5,023 nt of DNA from Pseudomonadota bacterium (GTDB lineage: Bacteria > Pseudomonadota > Gammaproteobacteria > Steroidobacterales > Steroidobacteraceae): NCBI GenBank assembly GCA_018241455.1, contig JAFEDW010000157.1, positions 1 through 5,023 on the forward strand, read 5' to 3'. Positions 1 through 5,023 of the stretch are shown one piece after another. The position numbers and the translations under genes were made by a program. The notes below the pieces were generated by a model. It was not told the origin of the DNA. It made no database searches and worked only from the letters and a program-made list of their open reading frames with translations. The first letter of the stretch is position 1, and every line of letters starts with the position of its first letter.

Positions 1-56
1 GCGCGACGCTGGCGCCGCTGGCCGCCGCAGCCGCGGTACGCATCAGCCTGGAATAG
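1..56 (+). CDS. ccmB: CcmB C-terminus (heme exporter ABC permease), partial
   Basis: Only the last 17 codons and the TAG stop (54-56) are in the window; the reading frame starts at base 3. The visible tail reads ATLAPLAAAAAVRISLE, an alanine-rich end of a membrane helix followed by a short polar tail, which resembles the usual C-terminus of CcmB. In the family, CcmB is the six-helix inner-membrane permease that works with the ATPase CcmA and with CcmC and CcmD to release heme-loaded CcmE. The assignment rests on this short tail plus its position just before ccmC, the standard order ccmABCDEFGH. Too little is present to judge the rest of the protein. The gap to the ccmC ATG is 15 bases, so the two are almost certainly cotranscribed. 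Confidence 0.82.
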   Translation, partial: ATLAPLAAAAAVRISLE

Positions 57-59
57 GGG
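55..59 (+). promoter_or_regulatory. Possible ribosome binding site for ccmC
   Basis: AGGGG overlaps the end of the ccmB stop codon. It lies 12 bases before the ATG at 72 and 6 bases before an in-frame TTG at 66. The spacing fits the TTG better, while protein similarity fits the ATG better. It is the only purine-rich stretch at a usable distance upstream of ccmC. Confidence 0.45.
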
Positions 60-71
60 CATCGATTGGGA

Positions 72-812
72 ATGAACTGGACCTGGTTCCATCGCCTTGG
101 ATCACCGCCGCATTTTTTCCGCATCGCCGGGAAGATGGTGCCGTGGTTTGCGTGGCTGGCGGCCATCACGGCGGCGGCGGGCCTGGTAGGCGCTCTGGGC
201 ACTGCGCCGCCGGATTACCAGCAAGGCGAGGGCTACCGCATCATCTTCGTGCACGTACCGGCGGCGGTGCTGTCGACGATGGCGTATGCGGTGATGGCCG
301 GTGCCGCCGGCGTGGGCCTGATCTGGCGCATGAATGTCGCGCACGCGGTCGCGGCGAGCAGCGCGGCCGTCGGCGCCTGGTTCACCTTCGTCGCGCTCGC
401 CACCGGGAGCCTGTGGGGCCGGCCGATGTGGGGCACCTACTGGGAATGGGATCCGCGCCTGACCTCGGAACTCGTGCTGCTGTTCCTGTATCTCGGGTAC
501 ATGGGGCTGCGCAGCGCCATCGACGACACGGCGCGCGCCGATCGCGCCAGCGCGGTACTGGCGCTCGTTGGCATCATCAATTTGCCGATCATCCACTATT
601 CGGTCGACTGGTGGAATTCGCTGCACCAGGGACATACGCTACTGAAGTTCGGCAAGGCCTCGATGCCGCCGAGCATGCTCGTGCCCCTCTTGCTGATGAT
701 GCTGGCGTTCACGCTGTATTTTGCCGCGATCCTGCTGGTGCGCGCGCGCGGCGAGATCCTGCGCCGCGAGCGCAACGCTCGCTGGATCGCCGAAGCGATC
801 GGAGACCGATGA
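72..812 (+). CDS. ccmC: CcmC, heme-handling protein that loads heme onto CcmE
   Basis: This 246-residue inner-membrane protein belongs to the heme handling protein family and has the expected six hydrophobic segments. In the family it binds heme at the periplasmic face and drives its covalent attachment to the CcmE histidine. The tryptophan-rich WWD signature is at residues 115-132 (WGRPMWG, then YWEWDPRLTS), matching WGxxWxWDxRLT. The two axial heme-ligand histidines are H61 (in FVHVPAA) and H185 (in WWNSLHQG), one residue offset from H60 and H184 of E. coli. The segment INLPIIHYSV at 169-178 is also strongly conserved. I chose the ATG at 72 because the start MNWTWFH matches Pseudomonas CcmC. 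An in-frame TTG at 66 would add two residues and has better Shine-Dalgarno spacing. The stop overlaps ccmD. Identification is secure; only the exact start is open. Confidence 0.97.
   Translation: MNWTWFHRLGSPPHFFRIAGKMVPWFAWLAAITAAAGLVGALGTAPPDYQQGEGYRIIFVHVPAAVLSTMAYAVMAGAAGVGLIWRMNVAHAVAASSAAVGAWFTFVALATGSLWGRPMWGTYWEWDPRLTSELVLLFLYLGYMGLRSAIDDTARADRASAVLALVGIINLPIIHYSVDWWNSLHQGHTLLKFGKASMPPSMLVPLLLMMLAFTLYFAAILLVRARGEILRRERNARWIAEAIGDR
801..804 (+). promoter_or_regulatory. Ribosome binding site for ccmD
   Basis: GGAG lies inside the last codons of ccmC. It is 4 bases from the ATG at 809 and 7 bases from the ATG at 812, so it favours 812 as the ccmD start. Confidence 0.6.
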
Positions 813-976
813 TGCTTCACTGGCTTTCCATGGGTGGCTACTGGCCGTATGTCTGGCCGTCCTACCTGCTGACGCTGTTCGCCATCGTGCTGAATATCGT
901 GCTGGCGCGGCGTGCGCTGCGCGCGGCAAAAGACGAAGCGCGCCGCCGCGCGCTGACGCAACGGAGCGACACATGA
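812..976 (+). CDS. ccmD: CcmD, small membrane subunit of the heme release complex
   Basis: This 54-residue protein (55 if the ATG at 809 is used) has one hydrophobic helix at about residues 13-32, then a strongly basic tail rich in Arg and Lys. The tail would sit in the cytoplasm by the positive-inside rule. The segment GGYWPYVWPSY just before the helix matches the aromatic GGYxxYVW signature of CcmD, and the length is typical. In the family CcmD associates with CcmA, CcmB and CcmC and is needed to release heme-loaded CcmE from CcmC. Two consecutive ATG codons (809 and 812) are in frame; 812 has the better spacing to the GGAG at 801-804. It overlaps ccmC at the start and shares ATGA with ccmE at the end. 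A small gene like this is easily missed, but its position and motif make it certain. Confidence 0.93.
   Translation: MLHWLSMGGYWPYVWPSYLLTLFAIVLNIVLARRALRAAKDEARRRALTQRSDT
963..966 (+). promoter_or_regulatory. Ribosome binding site for ccmE
   Basis: GGAG within the last codons of ccmD, 6 bases before the ATG at 973. It supports that start over the second in-frame ATG at 994. Confidence 0.65.
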
Positions 977-1449
977 CACCACGGCAGCGACGCATGACAC
1001 TGGTGGCGGTCATCGTGGTGGGCGTGAGCATCGCCGGCGCGCTGGCGCTGCGGGCATTCAGGGAAAACGTGATGTTCTATTTCGATCCGAGCAAGGTGGC
1101 GGCCGGCGAGGTGAAGGCGGGACAGCGTTTCCGTCTCGGCGGCATGGTCGTCAAAGGCAGCGTGCAGCGCGAATCCGGCACGTTGAACGTCAATTTCGTC
1201 GTGACCGATTTCGCGCACTCGGTGCCGGTGCACTACGACAAGGTGCTGCCGGACCTGTTCAAGGAAGGCGCCGGCGTCGTCGCGCTCGGCCGCCTCGATG
1301 CGCACGGCACGTTTATGGCCGATGAGGTGCTCGCCAAGCACGACGAAAAATACATGCCACCCGAAGTGGCGCGCTCGCTGAAGGCCGGCCAGGCGGCGGC
1401 CGCGGCGGGTAACGGCGCTGCCGGCACGGGCGCCGGGGCGCCGCACTGA
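973..1449 (+). CDS. ccmE: CcmE, periplasmic heme chaperone
   Basis: This 158-residue heme chaperone binds heme covalently but transiently and carries it from the CcmC complex to CcmF. A basic N-terminus (PRQRR) precedes a single membrane anchor at about residues 8-27. The periplasmic OB-fold domain spans roughly 33-128, beginning with VMFYFDPS and containing the conserved FRLGGMVVKGSV strand pair. The heme site is intact: H123 is the covalent histidine and Y127 the axial ligand, within AKHDEKYMPPEV, matching H130 and Y134 of E. coli. After it comes a low-complexity tail rich in Ala and Gly (about 138-158), in keeping with the flexible, poorly conserved tail of the family. The start at 973 overlaps the ccmD stop as ATGA and has a good GGAG. 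This is the common HxxxY type, not the CxxxY variant. Confidence 0.98.
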   Translation: MTPRQRRMTLVAVIVVGVSIAGALALRAFRENVMFYFDPSKVAAGEVKAGQRFRLGGMVVKGSVQRESGTLNVNFVVTDFAHSVPVHYDKVLPDLFKEGAGVVALGRLDAHGTFMADEVLAKHDEKYMPPEVARSLKAGQAAAAAGNGAAGTGAGAPH

Positions 1450-3365
1450 TGCTGATCGAAATCGGCCATTTCGCGATGGTGCTGGCGCTGGCGTTGACAG
1501 CCTGCCAGGCCTTCTTCGGCCTCGCCGGCGCGCACCTCAACCGCGAGCGCTGGCTGGCGGTCGTACCGGCGGCGGTCACCGGCCAATTCCTGTTCCTGTG
1601 CGTCGGCGTGTTCACGCTGGTGCATGCCTTCGTGGTCAACGACTTCTCGGTGAAGTACGTCGCCGAGCATTCCAACTCGGCGCTGCCGCTGTTCTACCGC
1701 GTCGCGGCGCTGTGGGGCGCGCACGAAGGATCGTTGCTGCTGTGGATCTTCGTGCTCGGCCTGTGGACGATCGCGGTGGCGCTGCGCTCGGGGCACTTGC
1801 CGCGCAGCTACGTGGCGCGCGTGCTGGGCGTGCTCGGCGTCGTGAACTTCGGCTTCCTGCTGTTCCTGCTGTCGACCTCGAACCCGTTCGAGCGGCTGGT
1901 GCCCGCAGCGCTCGACGGGAACGACCTGAATCCCTTGTTGCAGGATTTCGCCATGGCGATCCATCCGCCGATCCTGTACGCGGGTTACGTCGGCATGAGC
2001 GTCAGCTTCGCATTCGCCTGCGCCGCAATGCTCGAGGGCCGTACCGACCAGGCCTGGGCGCGCTGGCAACGGCCGTGGACTGTCATGGCCTGGGCGTTCC
2101 TGAGCTGCGGGATCGCGCTTGGCAGCTGGTGGGCGTACTACGAACTCGGCTGGGGCGGCTGGTGGTTCTGGGATCCGGTCGAGAATGCCTCGTTCATGCC
2201 CTGGCTCGTCGGCACCGCGCTGATCCACTCGCTCGCCGTCACCGACAAGCGCGGCCTGTTCAAGAGCTGGACGTTGCTGCTGTCGGTCGGCGTGTTCTCG
2301 CTGAGCCTGCTGGGCACGTTCCTGGTGCGCTCAGGCGTGCTGGTGTCGGTGCATTCCTTCGCCGCCGATCCGGCGCGCGGCATCTTCATCCTGTGCTTCC
2401 TGATCCTGATGATCGGCGGCGCGCTGGCGCTCTACGCCTGGCGCGCGCCATCGCTCGGCTCGAGCGTCGGCTTCGAGATGGTCTCGCGCGAATCCTTCCT
2501 GCTGTTCAACAACATCCTGCTCGTCGTGGCCGCTGCGGTCGTGTTCGGTGGCACGCTGGCGCCCTTGATTGCCGACACGCTGCACCTGGGCACGCTGTCG
2601 GTCGGGCCACCGTATTTCAACCCGAGTTTCCTCGTGCCGATGCTGCCGCTGGTGATGCTGGTGTCGATCGGCATCCACGCGCGCTGGCGGCGCGGCGCAC
2701 TCGGCGAATCCCGCAAGCGCATTCTCGGCACGCTGGCCGCCGCGCTGCTGATCGGGCTGGCCGTCACCTACGGCGCCTACGGCGGCGGCAACATGCTGAC
2801 GCCGGTCGGCGCGGTGGTCGGCTTCTGGATCATCCTGTCATCGCTCGTCGACCCGCTCAACCGCCTGCGCCAGCGCAGCAGCTTGCCCGCCAGCCAGGTC
2901 GGCATGACGATTGCGCACATCGGCCTCGGACTGTTCGTGCTCGGCATCACGTTCGTGAAGTCGAGCACGATCGAGACCGACGTGGCGCTCGCCCCCGGCG
3001 CAAGTCACCAGGTGGGCGACTATGTGTTCCGCTATGACGGCGGCGAAACCATCGAAGGCCCGAATTTCGACGGCTTCCGCGGCCACGTCACGGCATCGCG
3101 CCACGGCCAGGTCGTCGCGACGCTGTCGCCGGAGAAACGGCACTATTTCGTGCAGGGCTCGGTGATGACCGAATCGGCGATCGACGCGCACTGGAATCGC
3201 GACCTGCTGGTGGCGCTGGGCGAGGACGTCGGCGGTGGCGGCTGGAGCCTGCGGCTGCAGTACCGCCCGATGATCCGTTTCGTCTGGCTCGGCGCGGCGA
3301 TCATGGCGCTCGGCGGCCTGACGACGCTGTTCGATCGCCGCTACAAAGTGGCGGTGACGCCGTGA
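1449..3365 (+). CDS. ccmF: CcmF, heme lyase core subunit of cytochrome c synthetase
   Basis: This 638-residue polytopic membrane protein is close to the usual length of about 650. In the family CcmF takes heme from CcmE and, with CcmH and CcmI, attaches it to the CxxCH motif of apocytochrome c in the periplasm. The WWD domain is at about 235-246 (WGGWWFWDPVEN). All four functional histidines are present: periplasmic ligands H172 (IHPPILY) and H302 (VHSFA), and membrane histidines H260 (LIHSLAVTDKRG) and H490 (AHIGLG). These match E. coli H173, H303, H261 and H491 with an offset of one. The conserved WGAHEGSLLLW is at 89-99. A large periplasmic segment follows at about 505-605, before the last helix at about 611-627. 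The start shares one base with the ccmE stop (TGATG), and only a weak GGGG at 1435-1438 precedes it. No frameshift or missing motif is seen. Confidence 0.98.
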   Translation: MLIEIGHFAMVLALALTACQAFFGLAGAHLNRERWLAVVPAAVTGQFLFLCVGVFTLVHAFVVNDFSVKYVAEHSNSALPLFYRVAALWGAHEGSLLLWIFVLGLWTIAVALRSGHLPRSYVARVLGVLGVVNFGFLLFLLSTSNPFERLVPAALDGNDLNPLLQDFAMAIHPPILYAGYVGMSVSFAFACAAMLEGRTDQAWARWQRPWTVMAWAFLSCGIALGSWWAYYELGWGGWWFWDPVENASFMPWLVGTALIHSLAVTDKRGLFKSWTLLLSVGVFSLSLLGTFLVRSGVLVSVHSFAADPARGIFILCFLILMIGGALALYAWRAPSLGSSVGFEMVSRESFLLFNNILLVVAAAVVFGGTLAPLIADTLHLGTLSVGPPYFNPSFLVPMLPLVMLVSIGIHARWRRGALGESRKRILGTLAAALLIGLAVTYGAYGGGNMLTPVGAVVGFWIILSSLVDPLNRLRQRSSLPASQVGMTIAHIGLGLFVLGITFVKSSTIETDVALAPGASHQVGDYVFRYDGGETIEGPNFDGFRGHVTASRHGQVVATLSPEKRHYFVQGSVMTESAIDAHWNRDLLVALGEDVGGGGWSLRLQYRPMIRFVWLGAAIMALGGLTTLFDRRYKVAVTP

Positions 3366-3895
3366 GGCGCTTCCTGCTGCCGCTGGGATTGTTCGCGGCG
3401 CTGGTCGTCGTGCTGGCCTTCGGCATCTACAACGCGCCACGCAACGGCAGCAAGGAGATCCTCTCGCCGCTGCTTGGCAAGCCGGCGCCGGCATTCGCGC
3501 TGCCGAAACTGCTCGAACCCGGCGCCACGTACGATTCGGGTTCGATGCGCGGCGGCTGGCACCTCGTCAATGTGTGGGGCAGCTGGTGTGTCGAATGCCG
3601 TGCCGAGCATGCCACGCTGCTGCAGATCAAGGGCGAGGGCAGGGTGCCGATCGTCGGTATCGACTGGAAGGATGACGATGCCACGGCGAATGCGTGGCTG
3701 GCACAATTGGGCAATCCGTATGACACCGTCGTCACCGATCACAGCGGCCGCACGGCGATCGACTGGGGCGTGTATGGCGCGCCAGAGAGTTTTCTCGTCG
3801 ACCCGGCGGGCATCGTGGTCGAGAAGCAGATCGGCGCCATGAGTCCGGAAGACTGGCAGACCAAGTTCCTGCCGCACCTCGCGCGCAAGCCATGA
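3362..3895 (+). CDS. ccmG: CcmG/DsbE, membrane-anchored thiol-disulfide reductase
   Basis: This 177-residue protein has one N-terminal membrane anchor at about residues 4-22 and a periplasmic thioredoxin fold from about 40 to 175. The active site is WCVEC, with C76 and C79, in the context NVWGSWCVECRAEH. The cis-proline is P141 in YGAPESFLVD, where the following glutamate and fingerprint are typical of CcmG rather than general thioredoxins. In the pathway CcmG receives electrons from the membrane reductase DsbD/CcdA, which is not in this window. It keeps the apocytochrome cysteines, or CcmH, reduced for heme ligation. The start is GTG at 3362, inside GTGA shared with the ccmF stop. No in-frame start lies just upstream and no clear Shine-Dalgarno is visible, so translation probably depends on coupling to ccmF. 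Also known as dsbE. Confidence 0.96.
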   Translation: MRRFLLPLGLFAALVVVLAFGIYNAPRNGSKEILSPLLGKPAPAFALPKLLEPGATYDSGSMRGGWHLVNVWGSWCVECRAEHATLLQIKGEGRVPIVGIDWKDDDATANAWLAQLGNPYDTVVTDHSGRTAIDWGVYGAPESFLVDPAGIVVEKQIGAMSPEDWQTKFLPHLARKP

Positions 3896-4353
3896 AGCAT
3901 CGCCAGCGCCAGCACCTGCCGCTCGCCACACTCGCACTGGCCATCGTGCTGGGCCTTGGCTCCGTGGCCCATGCCGTCGACAACACGCCACCGCTCGCCG
4001 ACCCGGTAAAGCAGCAGCGTTACCTGGCCCTGACCCACGAATTGCGTTGCATGCAATGCCAGAACGAAGCGCTGGCCGATTCCAACGTGAGCCTCGCGGC
4101 CGACCTGCGCCTCGAGGTGCACGACCTGATTGCGCAAGGCAAGTCGGACGACCAGATCCGCGACTACCTGGTGGCGCGCTACGGCGAGTTCATCCTGTTT
4201 CGCCCGCGCATGAGCCTGCGCAATGCCTGGCTGTGGGGCGCGCCGGCCATCTTGCTGCTGGCGGGCATTGTAATCGCCATCCGCGTGATCCGCCGGCGCT
4301 CGCAGCTGCCCATTCCCGACGACGAGGCGAGCGACGCCGGCACCGACGCATGA
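3892..4353 (+). CDS. ccmH: CcmH, membrane-anchored thiol oxidoreductase of the heme ligation complex
   Basis: This 153-residue protein matches the short CcmH type (CycL-like) without a fused TPR domain. It has a signal peptide of about 28 residues with a likely cleavage after AHA. A helical periplasmic domain follows at about 36-108, then one C-terminal membrane helix at about 113-133 with a basic stop (RVIRRR) and a short acidic tail. The redox motif is LRCMQCQNEALADSN at 51-65, with C53 and C56. The conserved ARYGEFILFRP lies at 95-105. In the family CcmH interacts with CcmG and apocytochrome c in thiol exchange and joins CcmF and CcmI. In E. coli this domain is fused to the CcmI-like part; here they are separate genes. 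The start overlaps the ccmG stop as ATGA with no strong Shine-Dalgarno, suggesting coupled translation. Confidence 0.96.
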   Translation: MKHRQRQHLPLATLALAIVLGLGSVAHAVDNTPPLADPVKQQRYLALTHELRCMQCQNEALADSNVSLAADLRLEVHDLIAQGKSDDQIRDYLVARYGEFILFRPRMSLRNAWLWGAPAILLLAGIVIAIRVIRRRSQLPIPDDEASDAGTDA

Positions 4354-5023
4354 GCGGCTTCCTGGTCTGGGCGGTGCTGTGCGCCGCCGTTGCGGCGTCG
4401 GTCGTTGCGGTTCCACTGCTGCGACCACGCGCGGGCGGCGCGCGACGCGAATGGATGCTCGCGGCTGGCGCTGGTGTGCTGATCATCGCGGCCGCCGTCG
4501 CGCTCTATCCGCATTGGAGCAATTGGCCGTGGCGCAATGCGCCGTCCGACGTGGGCGGGGAGAGCATCGCAGCGCTACTCGCCGCCACGCAGGATCATCC
4601 CGACGATGCGCAGGGCTGGCTCAACCTCGGGCGCGCCTATTTGCAGGCGGGGCAACTCCCGCTGGCGCAACGCAGTTTCGGGCACGCCGATCGCGCCAGT
4701 GGTGGCCGGAGCGCGGCAGCGCTGGCCGGGCTCGCGCAAGTGATCGTGTTCGAGAACAACGGCAGCCTGCCACCGGAGGCGACGGCGCTGTTCGAGCGCG
4801 CGCTGGCGCTGGACCCGCGTTCACCGCAGGCGTTGTTCTACACCGGCCTGGCGCTGCTGAACGCCGGCAAGCTCACCGACGCACGCGCCCGCTTCGCTGC
4901 CATGCGCGAGCTCGGGCCGCCGCCGCAGATCATGGACGCGCTCGACAAGCAGATCGCGGCGATCGATGTCGAGATCGCACGCCGCAAGCCCGACCCGGCC
5001 ACCGCAATCCATTTGAACGTGAA
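4350..5023 (+). CDS. ccmI: CcmI (CycH-like) TPR apocytochrome chaperone, 3' truncated by window edge
   Basis: An open frame begins at the ATG at 4350, inside ATGA shared with the ccmH stop, and runs to the edge with 224 codons and no stop. Two hydrophobic helices are seen at about residues 4-24 and 36-53, joined by only about 11 residues with four arginines (R25, R27, R32, R33), which puts the linker in the cytoplasm. A periplasmic region follows with TPR-like repeats at about 86-120 (WLNLGRAYLQAGQ), 122-158 (ALFERALALDPRS) and 159-191 (ALFYTGLALLNAGK). In the family CcmI binds the C-terminal helix of apocytochrome c and hands it to CcmF/CcmH. The line at AIHLNV probably begins the C-terminal domain found in many CcmI proteins, but that part lies outside. 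The long leucine-zipper-like cytoplasmic loop of classical CcmI is absent. Identity is strong from repeats and position. Confidence 0.9.
   Translation, partial: MSGFLVWAVLCAAVAASVVAVPLLRPRAGGARREWMLAAGAGVLIIAAAVALYPHWSNWPWRNAPSDVGGESIAALLAATQDHPDDAQGWLNLGRAYLQAGQLPLAQRSFGHADRASGGRSAAALAGLAQVIVFENNGSLPPEATALFERALALDPRSPQALFYTGLALLNAGKLTDARARFAAMRELGPPPQIMDALDKQIAAIDVEIARRKPDPATAIHLNV

Noticed and set aside
422..461. Possible defect in the CcmC WWD motif, where Tyr replaces the first Trp of the WW pair (YWEWD)
   Set aside because: The pattern WGxxWxWDxRLT tolerates variation at that site, and the key Trp, Asp and Arg residues and both ligand histidines are present, so the protein looks functional.
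1233..2228. A 331-codon open frame on the minus strand
   Set aside because: It lies antisense to ccmE and ccmF, and its translation is rich in Arg, His, Gln and Glu with no recognisable domain. This is the usual mirror of GC-rich coding DNA with biased third positions.
1598..3037. A 479-codon open frame on the plus strand in a second frame inside ccmF
   Set aside because: The translation is Arg/Ala-rich without membrane or domain features, while the overlapping ccmF frame carries all expected motifs.
2838..3494. A 218-codon minus-strand frame over the ccmF/ccmG junction
   Set aside because: Low-complexity Arg/Ala-rich product, antisense to two well-supported genes, no sign of its own ribosome binding site.
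3739..4428. A 229-codon minus-strand frame across ccmG, ccmH and the start of ccmI
   Set aside because: Antisense to three conserved genes and without recognisable motifs; explained by GC-rich codon bias.
4537..4743. A 68-codon plus-strand frame near the right end
   Set aside because: It is inside ccmI in another frame. The ccmI frame from 4350 continues open to the edge and encodes TPR repeats.
1..5023. Search for an undescribed system, mobile element or inserted cargo in the operon
   Set aside because: Every base is accounted for by contiguous Ccm genes in canonical order with no spacer. No transposase, integrase, inverted repeats, direct repeats or change in base composition was seen.

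Overview
This window is a nearly complete system I cytochrome c maturation (Ccm) operon, read entirely on the + strand. In order it holds the last codons of ccmB, complete ccmC, ccmD, ccmE, ccmF, ccmG (dsbE-type thioredoxin) and ccmH, and the first 224 codons of ccmI, which runs off the right edge. The identities rest on diagnostic residues visible in the translations: WWD heme-handling motifs and histidine ligands in CcmC and CcmF, the HxxxY heme site in CcmE, a WCxxC thioredoxin site in CcmG, an LRCxxC site in CcmH and TPR repeats in CcmI.

The DNA is GC-rich (about two thirds G+C by eye) with strong third-position GC bias, so long mirror ORFs appear in other frames and are not real. CcmC starts like the Pseudomonas protein, and CcmF has histidines at positions one less than those of E. 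coli CcmF. Gene order and similarity point to a high-GC gammaproteobacterium. A Xanthomonadales-type host is a guess, not shown by the sequence. Unlike E. coli, where CcmH and CcmI are fused, they are separate genes here.

Layout: ccmB end at 1-56, a 15-base gap, ccmC at 72-812, ccmD at 812-976 (or from 809), ccmE at 973-1449, ccmF at 1449-3365, ccmG at 3362-3895, ccmH at 3892-4353, ccmI from 4350 to the edge. Every junction from ccmC onward is a 1- or 4-base stop/start overlap, and no non-coding stretch exceeds about 20 bases. I see no promoter, terminator, RNA gene, mobile element, CRISPR array or notable repeat.

The genes form one pathway. CcmB, with CcmA presumably encoded just upstream, is part of the ABC transporter that releases heme-loaded CcmE. 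CcmC, helped by CcmD, loads heme covalently onto CcmE. CcmE carries it in the periplasm to CcmF. CcmG and CcmH keep the CxxCH cysteines of apocytochrome c reduced, CcmI holds the apocytochrome, and CcmF with CcmH and CcmI makes the thioether bonds. I found no previously undescribed system. The points most worth a second look are the compact architecture of CcmI, whose loop between the first two membrane helices is very short, and the uneven ribosome-binding sites along a fully overlapped operon.
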